From: JAOUEA01 sp963825685
GTDB lineage: Bacteria > Actinomycetota > UBA4738 > HRBIN12
Assembly: GCA_963825685.1 (NCBI GenBank)
Contig: CAWGUD010000024.1
Location: 9,979-73,978, forward strand
Direction: 5' to 3'
Length of the DNA: 64,000 nucleotides
Part shown: positions 1-8,904 of the stretch, one piece after another
Layout of the letters: each line of letters begins with the position of its first letter
How positions within the stretch are numbered: the stretch's first letter is position 1
The notes under the pieces: generated by a model
Database searches by the model: none
What the model was told of the DNA's origin: nothing
What the model saw: the letters and a program-made list of their open reading frames with translations, nothing else
Program-made: the position numbers and the translations under genes

Positions 1-212
1 GCGAACAACGCGACGAGCACCCACGTGAGCAGGCTGGAGAGCTGGCGCAGCAGCGATGTCGTCGTCATCGCGACCAGCCACACCGCGAAGATGACCGCGA
101 GGAGCGTGAGGATCCACCGCCACGGTGGCGGGTGGATCGTCACCGGGATCGGCCGGCGCTCCTCGGGCTCGGACGGACCGCCGCCCGACCTCGGCTCCTG
201 ACCCTCGCTCAT
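1..212 (-). CDS. Membrane protein, N-terminal part (possible AI-2E family transporter)
   Basis: Only the first 70 or so codons are in the window; the gene runs off its left edge. The start is the ATG whose complement lies at 210-212. The product opens with a polar, proline- and glutamate-rich cytoplasmic stretch of about 25 residues, then a hydrophobic segment (RWILTLLAVIFAVWLVAM) and the beginning of a second one. This arrangement fits AI-2E/PerM-type permeases, but too little is present to be sure and any other polytopic membrane protein is possible. It is divergent from lipA, with about 70 bp between them. Confidence 0.4.
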   Translation of the reverse strand, partial: MSEGQEPRSGGGPSEPEERRPIPVTIHPPPWRWILTLLAVIFAVWLVAMTTTSLLRQLSSLLTWVLVALF

Positions 213-285
213 CGACTCCTCCAGGCCATATCGGACCACTCCTGGCGCGGAGGATAACCCCGATGCGGGGCTAGACTCGGACGAT

Positions 286-1263
286 ATGGGGCACCGTGAT
301 CACAACCCCCGCGACCGCAGGCTGCATCTTCCGATCGTGTCGGTCTCGAACGGCCAGAACGACGAGGGCGTGAACGCTCGCGGGGAGCGCAAGCCTCCTT
401 GGCTCAAGGTGCGACTCCGGAGCGGGCCCAACGCCGCGGAGCTGCGGACCATCATGCGCGGACTCGACCTGCACACCGTCTGCGAGGAGGCGATGTGCCC
501 GAACATCCACGAGTGTTGGGAGGACCGCGAAGCCACGTTCCTGATCCTCGGCGATCGCTGCACACGGCGGTGCGGCTTCTGCGACGTGATGACGGCCAAA
601 CCCGATCCGGTCGACGCCGACGAGCCCGCTCGTCTCGCGGAAGCCGTGGCCCGGATGGGCCTTCGCTTCGTCGTCCTCACGGGTGTCGCTCGTGACGACC
701 TCGCAGACGGGGGCGCGGCCGCCTGGGCGGAGACGGTGCGCCGAGTGAAGCAGGCGATGCCAGAGGCGGGCGTCGAGGTGCTGCCGAGCGACTTCAAGGG
801 CGGGGAACGCGACATCGCGACAGTGCTCGATGCAGAGCCCGACGTCTTCGCTCACAACCTCGAGACCGTGCGGCGACTGCACGATCGCATCCGCCCGGCG
901 TTCGGCTACGACCGATCCCTCGAGGTGCTGCGGCTCGCGAAGCGGGTGCGGCCGGGCCAGATCACGAAGTCCAACCTGATCCTGGGCATGGGCGAGCGGC
1001 CCGGCGAGGTGGCCGAGGCGATGGCTGATCTCGTGGTCGCCGGGTGCGACATCCTCACGATCGGCCAGTACCTGCAGCCCACCCCGCACCATCTGCCGGT
1101 CGATCGATGGGTGCATCCGGACGAGTTCGCGGTACACGCCCGAGAGGGCGAGGCCATGGGCATCGCCCACGTGGAAGCCGGCCCGCTCGTGCGGTCGAGC
1201 TACCGCGCCGGTGCGCAGTACCGTCGAGCGGTCGACCGGGGACTCGTCAACGCCGGCGACTGA
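286..1263 (+). CDS. lipA: Lipoyl synthase
   Basis: Radical-SAM enzyme that inserts two sulfur atoms into the octanoyl chain on lipoyl-domain proteins, making the lipoyl cofactor of pyruvate and 2-oxoglutarate dehydrogenases. Both iron-sulfur clusters are visible: the auxiliary-cluster cysteines in CEEAMCPNIHEC and the radical-SAM CxxxCxxC in CTRRCGFCDV. The C-terminal RSSY serine that ligates the auxiliary cluster is present, as are the DDLADGGA and GQYLQPTPHHLPV blocks. At 325 residues it is of normal length, with a somewhat long N-terminus, so the start may lie further in. The usual lipB partner is not beside it; RNase P RNA follows in the opposite direction. Confidence 0.95.
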   Translation: MGHRDHNPRDRRLHLPIVSVSNGQNDEGVNARGERKPPWLKVRLRSGPNAAELRTIMRGLDLHTVCEEAMCPNIHECWEDREATFLILGDRCTRRCGFCDVMTAKPDPVDADEPARLAEAVARMGLRFVVLTGVARDDLADGGAAAWAETVRRVKQAMPEAGVEVLPSDFKGGERDIATVLDAEPDVFAHNLETVRRLHDRIRPAFGYDRSLEVLRLAKRVRPGQITKSNLILGMGERPGEVAEAMADLVVAGCDILTIGQYLQPTPHHLPVDRWVHPDEFAVHAREGEAMGIAHVEAGPLVRSSYRAGAQYRRAVDRGLVNAGD

Positions 1264-1335
1264 CGACTCACGGTTCGTCCGAGCCTTCCGCCGACGACGC
1301 GCGAAGGGTCGATGCCCGCCGAGCGATTCAGGAGG

Positions 1336-1730
<395 letters not shown>

Positions 1731-1766
1731 CGGGCGAGGATACCCCGGCCGTAGACTGCCGCACTG

Positions 1767-2645
1767 ATGATGCGCCGGCCGGTCGTCCTCCTCGTGCTCG
1801 GATTCACGCTGGCGACCGGGTCCTGCACGGGCTCGACCGAGGGACCGGCCGCGCCGGCTCCGGCCGCCGAGCTCCGCGGCGCCCCGGCGCTGCTCCAAGC
1901 GCAGGTGCGCGGCGCGACGCTCCGCTTCGTCGAGGCGTACCGGGCGACCGTGCTCGGCGGCGACGACCTCGAGGCGCTCGCAGCAACGCCTCTGATGCGC
2001 CGGTTCGCGTACTGGCTGGGCGTCACGAACGCCGCGTTCCCGGGCAAGATCACGGCCACCTCGATCGTGAACGCCGTCGGCCCCGCGACCGCGGTGGGCA
2101 CCGATGGACGCGTGCTGGAGGTCGACCTCTCGGCACAGGTGGCCGTCGCCGCGCAGCCGACCGATGGTGACCCGCTGGAGTTCACCGTGCCGCTCGACGG
2201 CCCCGTCCGGTTCGCCGCCACCGAGCCCGGAGGTTGGCGCGTGATCGACTTCGTCCGGTTCGGGGTCCCGGTGAGCGACGCGTTCCTGCCGCTCGACCTC
2301 GTCTACGAACGTCCGGGCGTGCGGATCACCCTCGACGCCTTCGGTGGCGTGCCCACCTGGAGCTTCTTCGTTCGGGTGGCGTCGACCGGGCCGAACGTGC
2401 TCACGCTCTCCGAGGCCGACGTCACCCTGGTCGGCGCCGACGGGACCGTCGTCGGCGAGGCGATCGAAGTCTCGGTGCCCCTCCTCGAGATCGCGCCCGG
2501 CGGTCGCATCGACGGCGCGCTGTCGTTCGAGCCGCTCGAGGAGATCCGGGGCGTGTCGCTGCGGATCGATGTCGGTGGACCCGACGATCCGGCGCCGCTC
2601 GAGATCCCCCTCAGCGCGCTCGTGGAAGCCGACGCCGGAGCCTGA
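1767..2645 (+). CDS. Secreted lipoprotein of unknown function
   Basis: 292 residues starting with a short basic end, a hydrophobic stretch and a lipobox (LATGSC), so the protein is probably exported and lipidated at Cys20. A low-complexity linker rich in Pro/Ala follows, then a mostly beta-strand body of alternating hydrophobic and acidic segments. The last 100 residues resemble a DUF4352-like or NTF2-like extracellular domain only loosely. I do not recognise the family. It stands alone, with RNase P RNA on the other strand upstream and rnhA converging from downstream (10 bp gap). Confidence 0.7.
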   Translation: MMRRPVVLLVLGFTLATGSCTGSTEGPAAPAPAAELRGAPALLQAQVRGATLRFVEAYRATVLGGDDLEALAATPLMRRFAYWLGVTNAAFPGKITATSIVNAVGPATAVGTDGRVLEVDLSAQVAVAAQPTDGDPLEFTVPLDGPVRFAATEPGGWRVIDFVRFGVPVSDAFLPLDLVYERPGVRITLDAFGGVPTWSFFVRVASTGPNVLTLSEADVTLVGADGTVVGEAIEVSVPLLEIAPGGRIDGALSFEPLEEIRGVSLRIDVGGPDDPAPLEIPLSALVEADAGA

Positions 2646-2654
2646 AGCCGCTGA

Positions 2655-3059
2655 TCATCGGGCGGCGAGCCACTCGTCGACCCCTCGGTTCGCGAGCCGA
2701 TCGGCCTCGGTGTTCCGCTCGCGGCGCACGTGCTCGAACTCGATGGAATCGAATCCTGCCGCGAGCTCACGCACGCGACGATGCAGTGGCTGCAGGTGAG
2801 GCGATTTCACCCGGTACCGTCCCGTGAGCTGGTTGATCAGCAATTGGGAGTCGGATCGCAGCAGCACGCTGGCGGCACCGAGCTCGAGAGCCCGTTCCAG
2901 CCCGCGGATCACGGCTGTGTACTCGGCGACGTTGTTCGTCGCCTCACCCAGACCCTCGGCCACTTCCGCCAGCACGACGCCGTCGGGGTCGGTGATCTGC
3001 GCGCCGGCACCCGCCGGTCCCGGGTTTCCGCGTGAGGCGCCGTCGCAGGCGACGATCAC
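2655..3059 (-). CDS. RNase H-like protein (reverse-transcriptase-type RNase HI fold)
   Basis: 134 residues, the compact RNase HI fold that cleaves RNA in RNA-DNA hybrids. The acidic active site is visible: Asp in VACDGASRGNPGPAG, Glu in NNVAEYTAVI, Asp in LLRSDSQLLINQL and the final Asp in NTEADRLANR. It lacks the basic protrusion of E. coli RnhA, like the short RNase H domains of actinobacteria. Its GTG start overlaps the TGA of the upstream zinc-ribbon gene (GTGA), so the two are translationally coupled. In actinobacteria this pair is often near a nif3-like gene, not seen here. Confidence 0.88.
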   Translation of the reverse strand: MIVACDGASRGNPGPAGAGAQITDPDGVVLAEVAEGLGEATNNVAEYTAVIRGLERALELGAASVLLRSDSQLLINQLTGRYRVKSPHLQPLHRRVRELAAGFDSIEFEHVRRERNTEADRLANRGVDEWLAAR

Positions 3060-3760
3060 ATGACCAGGATCCGCCGGCAGTGCTCACACCTCCTGATGCC
3101 CTCGGAACGCTTCAGCGTGTCGAGCACGACGGCAGAGAGCTGCTCGTGGCAGGCTTGGCACACGCCGTCGACCAGTGCCGCCGCACCGATGCCCTTCTTC
3201 AGCCGCCGCAGGTCCTCGTAGAGTTCGAGCACGTCGGGCTCGATCTCAGCAGCGATCGTGTCGCGCCCGGCCGTGCGCTCGGCGAGTTCCGCATCGACGC
3301 GGGTCCGCTCCTCGTCTGCGGCGTCCGCGGCCTTCTCCGCTTCAGCACGCAGGGTGGTCGTCTCCCGCTCGGCGGCCACGGCAGCGCCTTCGAGCTGCTC
3401 GCGCAGCTCCATGAGGGCCAGGAGCTCGTCTTCACGGTCGGATCGACGCTTGCGGACGCTCGCGATCTCGTGCTGCAGCGCCTCGAGCTCCTTGGAGTTC
3501 ACGATCGACCCGTCGTACATGCGGGTCTGCTCCGCCTGCTCCTTCTGCGTCATCGAGTCGATCTCGTGCTCGAAACGCGTCTGGTCTCGCCCGATCTCAT
3601 CGAGCTGCAGGCGCAACTCCCCCAACCGTGCCTCCGCAGCGTCGGCCTTGCCCCGCACCGCTGCCAGCTCGTCGCCCTGCTCGAGTGCCCTCCGCCGCGC
3701 ATGCAACCGGCCGATCGACGTGTCGGCGTCCTGGAGCGCGAGGAGGCGGGGCGTCGTCAT
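3056..3760 (-). CDS. Coiled-coil protein with C-terminal C4 zinc ribbon
   Basis: 234 residues. Roughly residues 10-170 form a long alpha-helical coiled coil rich in Glu, Arg, Ala and Leu; the C-terminus carries two CxxC pairs (CQAC and CEHC) about 30 residues apart, the C4 zinc ribbon of the zf-RING_7 (CT398-like) family. Members are thought to bind nucleic acid or act as scaffolds; the exact role is unknown. It is the first gene of a two-gene operon with the RNase H gene, which it overlaps by 4 bp, suggesting a shared function in RNA or R-loop handling. Confidence 0.85.
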   Translation of the reverse strand: MTTPRLLALQDADTSIGRLHARRRALEQGDELAAVRGKADAAEARLGELRLQLDEIGRDQTRFEHEIDSMTQKEQAEQTRMYDGSIVNSKELEALQHEIASVRKRRSDREDELLALMELREQLEGAAVAAERETTTLRAEAEKAADAADEERTRVDAELAERTAGRDTIAAEIEPDVLELYEDLRRLKKGIGAAALVDGVCQACHEQLSAVVLDTLKRSEGIRRCEHCRRILVM

Positions 3761-3865
3761 GGCACGCGAAGACTAGCCGATGCCGAACGGAGAGCCTCGC
3801 TCGACACCGACCGACACGTGCGGTGGATCGGCCCCGGCGGCCCGCCTCGCCGCCGGTGCCGACCC

Positions 3866-4057
3866 CTAGGGGAATTCGACGCTCTCGAACGACGAGCTCG
3901 TCTGCTGTCCCAGGAACGCCACTGCCCCCACGATCACCATCGCGATGAACGCCAGCATCAGCGCATACTCCACGGCGGTCGCGCCCCGGTCCTCCAGCAC
4001 CCGGTCGCGGATCGCCGCTCGCCAGACCTGGGCTTGCGAATACAGCCGCAGGATCAT
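3866..4057 (-). CDS. Flp/Fap-type pilin
   Basis: About 63 residues. It has the class IVb pilin pattern: a basic leader, a processing site, RGATAVEYALMLAFIAMVIVGAV with the Glu-Tyr pair at mature positions 5-6, then a short polar tail ending in Pro. The start ATG at 4055-4057 is preceded on the minus strand by a good Shine-Dalgarno run (AGGGAG); an upstream ATG in the same frame is less likely. No prepilin peptidase or tad secretion genes are in the window, so the assembly machinery must be elsewhere. Confidence 0.88.
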   Translation of the reverse strand: MILRLYSQAQVWRAAIRDRVLEDRGATAVEYALMLAFIAMVIVGAVAFLGQQTSSSFESVEFP

Positions 4058-4182
4058 GCGGAGACTCCCTTCCTGTCGGGTCGGCCGCAATGCCGTCCGC
4101 TCGCCGGCCAGCTCTTACGCCCGTCTTCCAGTGGGTATCGGCTCCAGGGCCTCGAGGATTGAGTGCCAGTAGGCTTCCTGAC

Positions 4183-4962
4183 GTGCAGGCCGAAGCGAGC
4201 GGACGGGTCGCGCTGGTCACCGGTGCGGGAAGCCCAACGGGGATCGGGTACGCGTGCGCCAGGGTGCTCGCTCGGGAGGGCGCCGCCGTCGCGGTCACCT
4301 CGACGACCGATCGGATCGAGCAGCGCGCGAGCGAGCTGCATGCCGGCGGCGCCGAGGCTGTCGGCCTCGTGGCGGACCTCACCGACCGCGAGGGGGCGCG
4401 GGCGATGGTCGACCGTGTGCGGGAGCTCTTCGGTCGCATCGATGTGGTCGTGAACAACGCGGGCATGGTGAACGTCGGCATGCAGGGACAAGGATCCCGC
4501 GCCTTCGCCGAGATCGACGACGCGGGGTGGGACCTCGACCTGGCGCTCAACCTCCAGACGGCCTACAACGTCACACGGCCGATCGTGCCCGGCATGATCG
4601 AGCAGGGGTGGGGCCGCATCGTGATGGTCTCGTCCGCGACGGGTCCGGTGGCCGCGATCGCCGGATCGGTCGGGTACGGGGCCGCCAAGGCGGGCATGGA
4701 CGGGATGATGCGGGGCCTCGCGCTCGAGCTCGGACCATCGGGCGTCACCGTGAACTCCGTCGCCCCGGGCTGGATCGCCTCCGGCTCGCAGACACCCGAC
4801 GAGGCGGCGGCAGGACATCACACGCCGCTCGGTCGCTCCGGCCGGCCGGAGGAGGTGGCGGAGGTCGTGGCCTTCCTCGCGAGCGATCGCGCAAGCTACC
4901 TCACCGGCCAGTCGATCGTGGTCGACGGTGGCAACACGATCCAGGAGATGAAGGGCCCGTAG
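4183..4962 (+). CDS. Short-chain dehydrogenase/reductase
   Basis: About 259 residues with all classical SDR features: glycine-rich NAD(P) motif (TGAGSPTGIG), NNAG, catalytic Ser in VSSATG, YxxxK as YGAAK, and a C-terminal SDRASYLTGQSIVVDGG block. The substrate cannot be predicted; the closest look is to 3-oxoacyl-ACP reductase-like enzymes. The GTG at 4183 is the best start, since it sits just ahead of the Rossmann fold; the upstream open frame is probably not translated. The next gene, SURF1, begins 8 bp after the stop, so the two are probably co-transcribed. Confidence 0.88.
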   Translation: MQAEASGRVALVTGAGSPTGIGYACARVLAREGAAVAVTSTTDRIEQRASELHAGGAEAVGLVADLTDREGARAMVDRVRELFGRIDVVVNNAGMVNVGMQGQGSRAFAEIDDAGWDLDLALNLQTAYNVTRPIVPGMIEQGWGRIVMVSSATGPVAAIAGSVGYGAAKAGMDGMMRGLALELGPSGVTVNSVAPGWIASGSQTPDEAAAGHHTPLGRSGRPEEVAEVVAFLASDRASYLTGQSIVVDGGNTIQEMKGP

Positions 4963-4969
4963 CGCCGGT

Positions 4970-5728
4970 ATGTTCCGCTTCCTGCAACGCCCCCGCTGGA
5001 TCGGGCTCACGCTGTTCGCCGTCGTCGTCGTCGGTGTGTGCGTCCGACTCGGGCTCTGGCAGCTCGACCGGCTCGAGGGTCGGCGGGAGTTCAACGAGCG
5101 GTATGCCGCGGGGCTCGCGACGGCCCCCCGTCCGCTCGACGCCCTGCTCGCAGACGGCGAGGCACTCGCCTACCGACGCGCGACCGCGATGGGTCGATAC
5201 GACACCGAGCACGAGGTGATCCTCTACGGCCGTACCCTCGAGGGCCGGACCGGGAACCACGTGCTGACCCCGCTGGTGCTCGCCGACGGACGGGCCATCG
5301 TGGTCGACCGTGGATGGGTACCGTTCGAGATGGACGAGCCGCCGGTCGCCGCGGCCTCGCCGCCGACCGGCGCGGTCGAGGTCGAGGGAACGCTGTTCGC
5401 CCCGCAGCCGGGCGGAGCCGGGGAGATCCAGTCAGGCGAGGACCGCGTGACCACGATGCGGACGGTCGACGTCGAGGCGATCGGCCGAGATGTTCCGTAC
5501 GAGCTCGTGGGGTGGTTCCTGCAGCTGCGGTCGCAGACCCCGTCGAGCGGCGACCTCCCCGCGCCCGCCCCGCTGCCGGAGCTCACCGAGGGGTCGCACC
5601 TCAGCTACGCGTTCCAATGGTTCGCGTTCGCGACGATCGCGGCGGTCGGCTACGCGATCCTGGTGCGGCGTGAGGTGATCGAGGAACGGCGAGCGGCCGG
5701 CTCAGGCCCAGGGGTCGGCGCCGACTGA
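4970..5728 (+). CDS. SURF1 family cytochrome oxidase assembly protein
   Basis: 252 residues with one membrane span at each end (residues about 10-30 and 208-228) and an extracytoplasmic domain between, the SURF1 topology. Recognisable family blocks are LGLWQLDRLEGRREFN near the start, GRTLEGRTGNHVLTPL, VVDRGWVP and the C-terminal LSYAFQWFAFA. SURF1 proteins help insert haem a into subunit I of aa3-type cytochrome c oxidase, so aerobic respiration is implied. The oxidase genes are not in the window. Confidence 0.92.
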   Translation: MFRFLQRPRWIGLTLFAVVVVGVCVRLGLWQLDRLEGRREFNERYAAGLATAPRPLDALLADGEALAYRRATAMGRYDTEHEVILYGRTLEGRTGNHVLTPLVLADGRAIVVDRGWVPFEMDEPPVAAASPPTGAVEVEGTLFAPQPGGAGEIQSGEDRVTTMRTVDVEAIGRDVPYELVGWFLQLRSQTPSSGDLPAPAPLPELTEGSHLSYAFQWFAFATIAAVGYAILVRREVIEERRAAGSGPGVGAD

Positions 5729-5757
5729 GCGCCCGCATCCAGGCGATCGGTGGTCTC

Positions 5758-5805
5758 GGTTCCTTGCCCCGTTCTCGGTCCACCGGCGATCCTGAGCAAG
5801 GAACC
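5758..5805. other. Inverted repeat between SURF1 and the permease gene
   Basis: GGTTCCTTGC at 5758-5767 is repeated inverted as GCAAGGAACC at 5796-5805, separated by 28 nt. It lies in the only gap between the two plus-strand genes. It could be an operator for the permease gene or a loose terminator for SURF1; there is no T tract, which argues against an intrinsic terminator. Confidence 0.35.
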
Positions 5806-5843
5806 TGGAGCCGGCTCGAGCCCTTCCTCCTAGGCTCCGATCG

Positions 5844-6815
5844 ATGCTCCGGTACCTGGTGCGGCGCGCATTGTTCATGGTGCTCGTGCTGTTCATCGTC
5901 TCGCTGCTGACGTTCCTGATCTTCGTGAAGCTCCCCTCGGGGGACCCGGCGCGCCGAGCGGCGGGGAAGTCCTCGACGCCCGAACAGATCGCGAACGCGC
6001 GACGCGCCTTCGGTCTCGACCGGCCCCTGTACGTGCAGTACGCACGTTTCGCGAAGGGCTTGATCCCGTGGCCCGGGCTGTTCCTGTCCGAGGACGTGTA
6101 CTACTCGTACGGCAACTTCGTTCCGGTGAGGGAAGAGATCGCTCGCCGCCTACCGGTCACCGCCACGCTCGCGGTCGGGGCTGCGACGATCTGGCTGCTG
6201 ATCGGCATCCCGCTCGGGGTGCTGGCAGGCATCAGGCGGCGATCGGCGGCGAGCCGAGCGACCATGCTGCTCGCGATCGTGGGCGTGTCGATGCCGGTCT
6301 TCTGGCTGGGTCAGCTCCTGCTGTATGTCTTCTGGTTCCAGCTGGGCTGGGCGCCGCCCAGCGGGCTCGAGATCGGGCAGAGCCTGCCGAACGCCGTGCT
6401 CACCGGATCGTTCATCCTTCCCTGGATCACGGTCGCGGTCGGCTACGCCGCGATCTACGCCCGCATGACCCGGTCGAACGTGATCGAGACGATGAGCGAA
6501 GACTACATCCGTACGGCCCGAGCCAAGGGCCTGCCGGAGCGGACCGTGATCGCCCGCCACGGCATGCGGGGCGCCCTCACCCCGATCGTGACGATGCTCG
6601 GCCTGGACCTGGGCACCTTGCTCGGCGGCCTGTTCATCACGGAGGCGCTCTTCGGGCTGCCCGGCGTCGGCGCCCTCGCGGTGGACTCGATCGGCCGGCA
6701 AGACTTCCCGATGGTCATGGGGATCACGGTGCTGGGGGCCCTATTCATCGCGGTGGCGAACCTGATCGTCGACGTCGCGTACGCGGCTCTCGACCCCCGC
6801 GTGCGCTACACCTGA
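5844..6815 (+). CDS. DppB/OppB-type ABC transporter permease, orphan
   Basis: 323 residues with six predicted membrane spans. The N-terminal segment (RYLVRRALFMVLVLFIVS) and the cytoplasmic EAA loop around EDYIRTARAKGLPERTVI are typical of the first permease of peptide/nickel importers. The C-terminus ends DPRVRYT, as usual for DppB. Normally dppC, the ATPases dppD/F and a binding protein follow; here the next gene is a haemoglobin on the other strand, 5 bp away. It must use partners encoded elsewhere or be a relic of a broken operon. Confidence 0.9.
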   Translation: MLRYLVRRALFMVLVLFIVSLLTFLIFVKLPSGDPARRAAGKSSTPEQIANARRAFGLDRPLYVQYARFAKGLIPWPGLFLSEDVYYSYGNFVPVREEIARRLPVTATLAVGAATIWLLIGIPLGVLAGIRRRSAASRATMLLAIVGVSMPVFWLGQLLLYVFWFQLGWAPPSGLEIGQSLPNAVLTGSFILPWITVAVGYAAIYARMTRSNVIETMSEDYIRTARAKGLPERTVIARHGMRGALTPIVTMLGLDLGTLLGGLFITEALFGLPGVGALAVDSIGRQDFPMVMGITVLGALFIAVANLIVDVAYAALDPRVRYT

Positions 6816-6820
6816 GGTCG

Positions 6821-7207
6821 CTACGTCAGCTGGTTCCGCATGCTCTCCGCCGCCATCGCGAAGTAGTCGTCGAGCGCCTGCGCGACGTCGGCGGGCGGGT
6901 CGAGCGACTCGACCGCCTCCCGCATGTGCACCAGCCATCGGTCGCGCTCCTCGCTCCCGATCACGAAGGGCGCGTGTCGCATCCGCAGCCGCGGATGCCC
7001 CCGCTCCTCGCTGTAGGTGGTCGGACCGCCCCAGTACTGGGCGAGGAAGAGCGTCAGCCTCCGACGAGCCGGCGCCAGGTCCTCGGGCTCGGGATACAGG
7101 GCCAGGAGCACCGGGTCGGCGGCGACCCCCTCGTAGAAGCGATCGACCAGCGCCTCGAAGAACGGCATGCCACCGACGCTCTCGTACACGGTCGGCTGGT
7201 CGCTCAC
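6821..7207 (-). CDS. Truncated haemoglobin, group II (trHbO-like)
   Basis: About 128 residues, the length of a 2-on-2 globin. Visible landmarks are TVYESVGGMPFFEALVDRFYEGV at the start, the aromatic pair in FLAQYWGGP, the proximal histidine region HPRLRMRHAPF and the trailing WLVHMREAV helix. Group II members bind O2 and NO and are linked to respiration or NO detoxification. The GTG at 7207 gives the usual globin start; an ATG 32 codons earlier would add an unrelated cysteine-containing tail. It converges on the permease gene. Confidence 0.92.
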   Translation of the reverse strand: MSDQPTVYESVGGMPFFEALVDRFYEGVAADPVLLALYPEPEDLAPARRRLTLFLAQYWGGPTTYSEERGHPRLRMRHAPFVIGSEERDRWLVHMREAVESLDPPADVAQALDDYFAMAAESMRNQLT

Positions 7208-7235
7208 GAGGACGAGTCTACGGACCACGGGCTGC

Positions 7236-7547
7236 TCACCACAGGAAGGGCAGGAAGCTCCGCCTGACCCGACTTCGGTACGAGCGGAACGCCGTATCGT
7301 CACGAGGGCGCGGGAACGGAGTGAGCGCCGATCTCAATGCTCGGGAGCCGGCCAGCGAGAGTGATACGCCGACCACGATGGCGGCCATGCCGGCCACCCG
7401 AGTCGCGATCCGGGCCTGGCTCGGCCACGTGGTTCCCCACCACGCAGCGCCGACGACGGCCAGGAACAGCACGAGCTGGAGCACGACCCAGCCTTCACCC
7501 CTCGAACCGAGGTCAGGGAGCCGAACTCCGACTCGGCCTCGCGGCAT
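7236..7547 (-). pseudogene. Small membrane protein, probable truncated isoprenylcysteine methyltransferase-like gene
   Basis: 103 residues with two hydrophobic segments (around residues 20-40 and 47-65). The block ALTPFPRPRDD is typical of the membrane methyltransferase family that includes ICMT/PEMT-like proteins, where it precedes a GxYrxVRHPxY motif. That motif, which binds SAM, is absent: the frame ends about 20 residues later in an Arg-rich tail. I read it as the N-terminal half of such an enzyme cut short, by a frameshift or deletion. A genuine small membrane protein is the alternative. Confidence 0.45.
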
Positions 7548-7565
7548 CCGGAACCCCGGACCCGG

Positions 7566-8249
7566 CTAGGCGACCGGTCCTGGCGGCGGGTCGGTCGGAG
7601 GATCGTCCGGTGTCGGTGAGGGGTCCGGAGTCGGTGAAGGGTCAGGTGTGGGTGAGGGGTCCGGAGTCGGTGAAGGGTCAGGTGTGGGTGAGGGGTCCGG
7701 AGTCGGTGAAGGGTCGCCGCCGCCGCCTGTTCCGCCACCGCCTGTTCCACCACCACCGCCGCCTGTTCCGCCGCCGCCTGTTCCGCCACCGCCTGTTCCA
7801 CCGCCGCCGCCTGTTCCACCACCGCCTGTTCCACCACCGCCGCCGCCTGTTCCGCCGCCCGAGGGGGACGGGTCGATCTCGCCGTCGGTTCCGATCGATG
7901 CGACCTCGCGGACCCGTGCAGGGCGGCCCTTGTCGGCCGCCGAGTGCTCGAGATCTGCGGTGGGCGCCGGCACCTCGAGCTCGTCGACCGGCACGATCGC
8001 ATCGCCCTTTTCGTCGAGGTCCACACCCGCTGCGGTGTTCACACCCTCACGAGCTGCCGGCCATACGGCGATGCCCGCGATCGCCACCACGAAGAGGGCG
8101 GCGACCGAGAGGCCGACCTTCAGCGTGTGTCGGAGGGCGTGGCGCTTCCACGTCGAGCGCGCGATCGCATACACGATCACGCCGCCCACGGCCACGAGCA
8201 TCGCGAACGTCACCGCGTCGGCGAGGATATTGAGGTCTGTCGTCGACAT
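7566..8249 (-). CDS. Membrane-anchored protein with Gly/Thr and Pro-Ser-Pro-Thr repeats
   Basis: 227 residues from the ATG at 8247-8249. Two membrane segments (about residues 8-28 and 43-63) are followed by a mixed-charge domain, then by runs of GGGTGGG about 50 residues long and a tail of six PSPTPD-like units. Such tails usually span or bind the cell envelope. The repeats are encoded by near-identical DNA, so the repeat number is likely to vary between strains. No enzymatic domain is visible and I do not recognise the family. Confidence 0.7.
   Translation of the reverse strand: MSTTDLNILADAVTFAMLVAVGGVIVYAIARSTWKRHALRHTLKVGLSVAALFVVAIAGIAVWPAAREGVNTAAGVDLDEKGDAIVPVDELEVPAPTADLEHSAADKGRPARVREVASIGTDGEIDPSPSGGGTGGGGGGTGGGGTGGGGGTGGGGTGGGGTGGGGGGTGGGGTGGGGDPSPTPDPSPTPDPSPTPDPSPTPDPSPTPDPSPTPDDPPTDPPPGPVA
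7608..7857. repeat. Tandem coding repeats in the preceding membrane protein
   Basis: On the plus strand, a 36-bp unit beginning gtcggtgaagggtcaggtg recurs about three times in 7610-7715, and short (ccgcc)(tgttcc) units recur through 7720-7857. They encode the PSPTPD and GGGTGGG tails. There are no unique spacers, so this is not a CRISPR array. Confidence 0.85.
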
Positions 8250-8421
8250 GTCTGCCTCATGTCGGCTGCGGGGGGAAGCCGCCCTGGATCGGGTCGGCTG
8301 GAAGACGGCCGCAGACCTAGGACTGTTGTACCTCCTGGGAACCGGGCCGACAACGATATCGGCCCTGAATCTCAGACAGAATCCGTGCATCTCGGTGGAC
8401 CCTTCCGCGTATCCTCGGCCG

Positions 8422-8904
8422 ATGCCGCCCTCGACCGCCGATCTTGCCGACGAACACGGGGACGCGGTTCGCTCATGCGACACGCAGCTCCGCAGCTACG
8501 GAGGTCGATCCGCGTTCGAGGGACGCATCAGCACCGTGCGCTGTCACGAGGACAACGCGTTGATGCGGTCGATGCTGGAGCAGCCCGGCTCGGGACAGGT
8601 GCTGGTGGTCGATGGGGGCGGCTCGCTCCATGCGGCATTGATGGGTGATGCGATCGCATCGCTGGCTATCGAGAACGGATGGGAAGGCATCGTGATCCAC
8701 GGGGCGGTGCGCGACGTCGCGGCGCTCCGGCCGCTCGAGATCGGCATCAAGGCGATGGGCTCGAACCCTCGCAGGAGCGCGAAGAGCGGTCAGGGAGAGG
8801 CCGATGGGCCCGTGCGCTTCGGGGGCGTCACGTTCACGCCGGGCGACTACCTGGCGGCCGACGACGACGGCATCGTCGTCGTCAACGTCCCGCCGGTTCG
8901 CTGA
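8422..8904 (+). CDS. RraA-like protein (RNase E inhibitor / HMG aldolase family)
   Basis: 160 residues of the RraA fold. Matching segments are DTQLRSYGGRSAFEGRIST near the start, VLVVDGGGSLHAALMGD, GWEGIVIHGAVRDV and the C-terminal PGDYLAADDDGIVVV. The R-D pair (VRD) and the acidic D-x-D region are those used for metal and substrate in 4-hydroxy-4-methyl-2-oxoglutarate aldolases; E. coli RraA instead binds RNase E. Which applies cannot be told from sequence. Its stop codon is immediately followed by the stop of the converging aldo/keto reductase gene. Confidence 0.9.
   Translation: MPPSTADLADEHGDAVRSCDTQLRSYGGRSAFEGRISTVRCHEDNALMRSMLEQPGSGQVLVVDGGGSLHAALMGDAIASLAIENGWEGIVIHGAVRDVAALRPLEIGIKAMGSNPRRSAKSGQGEADGPVRFGGVTFTPGDYLAADDDGIVVVNVPPVR

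Noticed and set aside
7608..7857. A CRISPR array
   Set aside because: The repeats are tandem coding units in one frame with no unique spacers and no cas genes.
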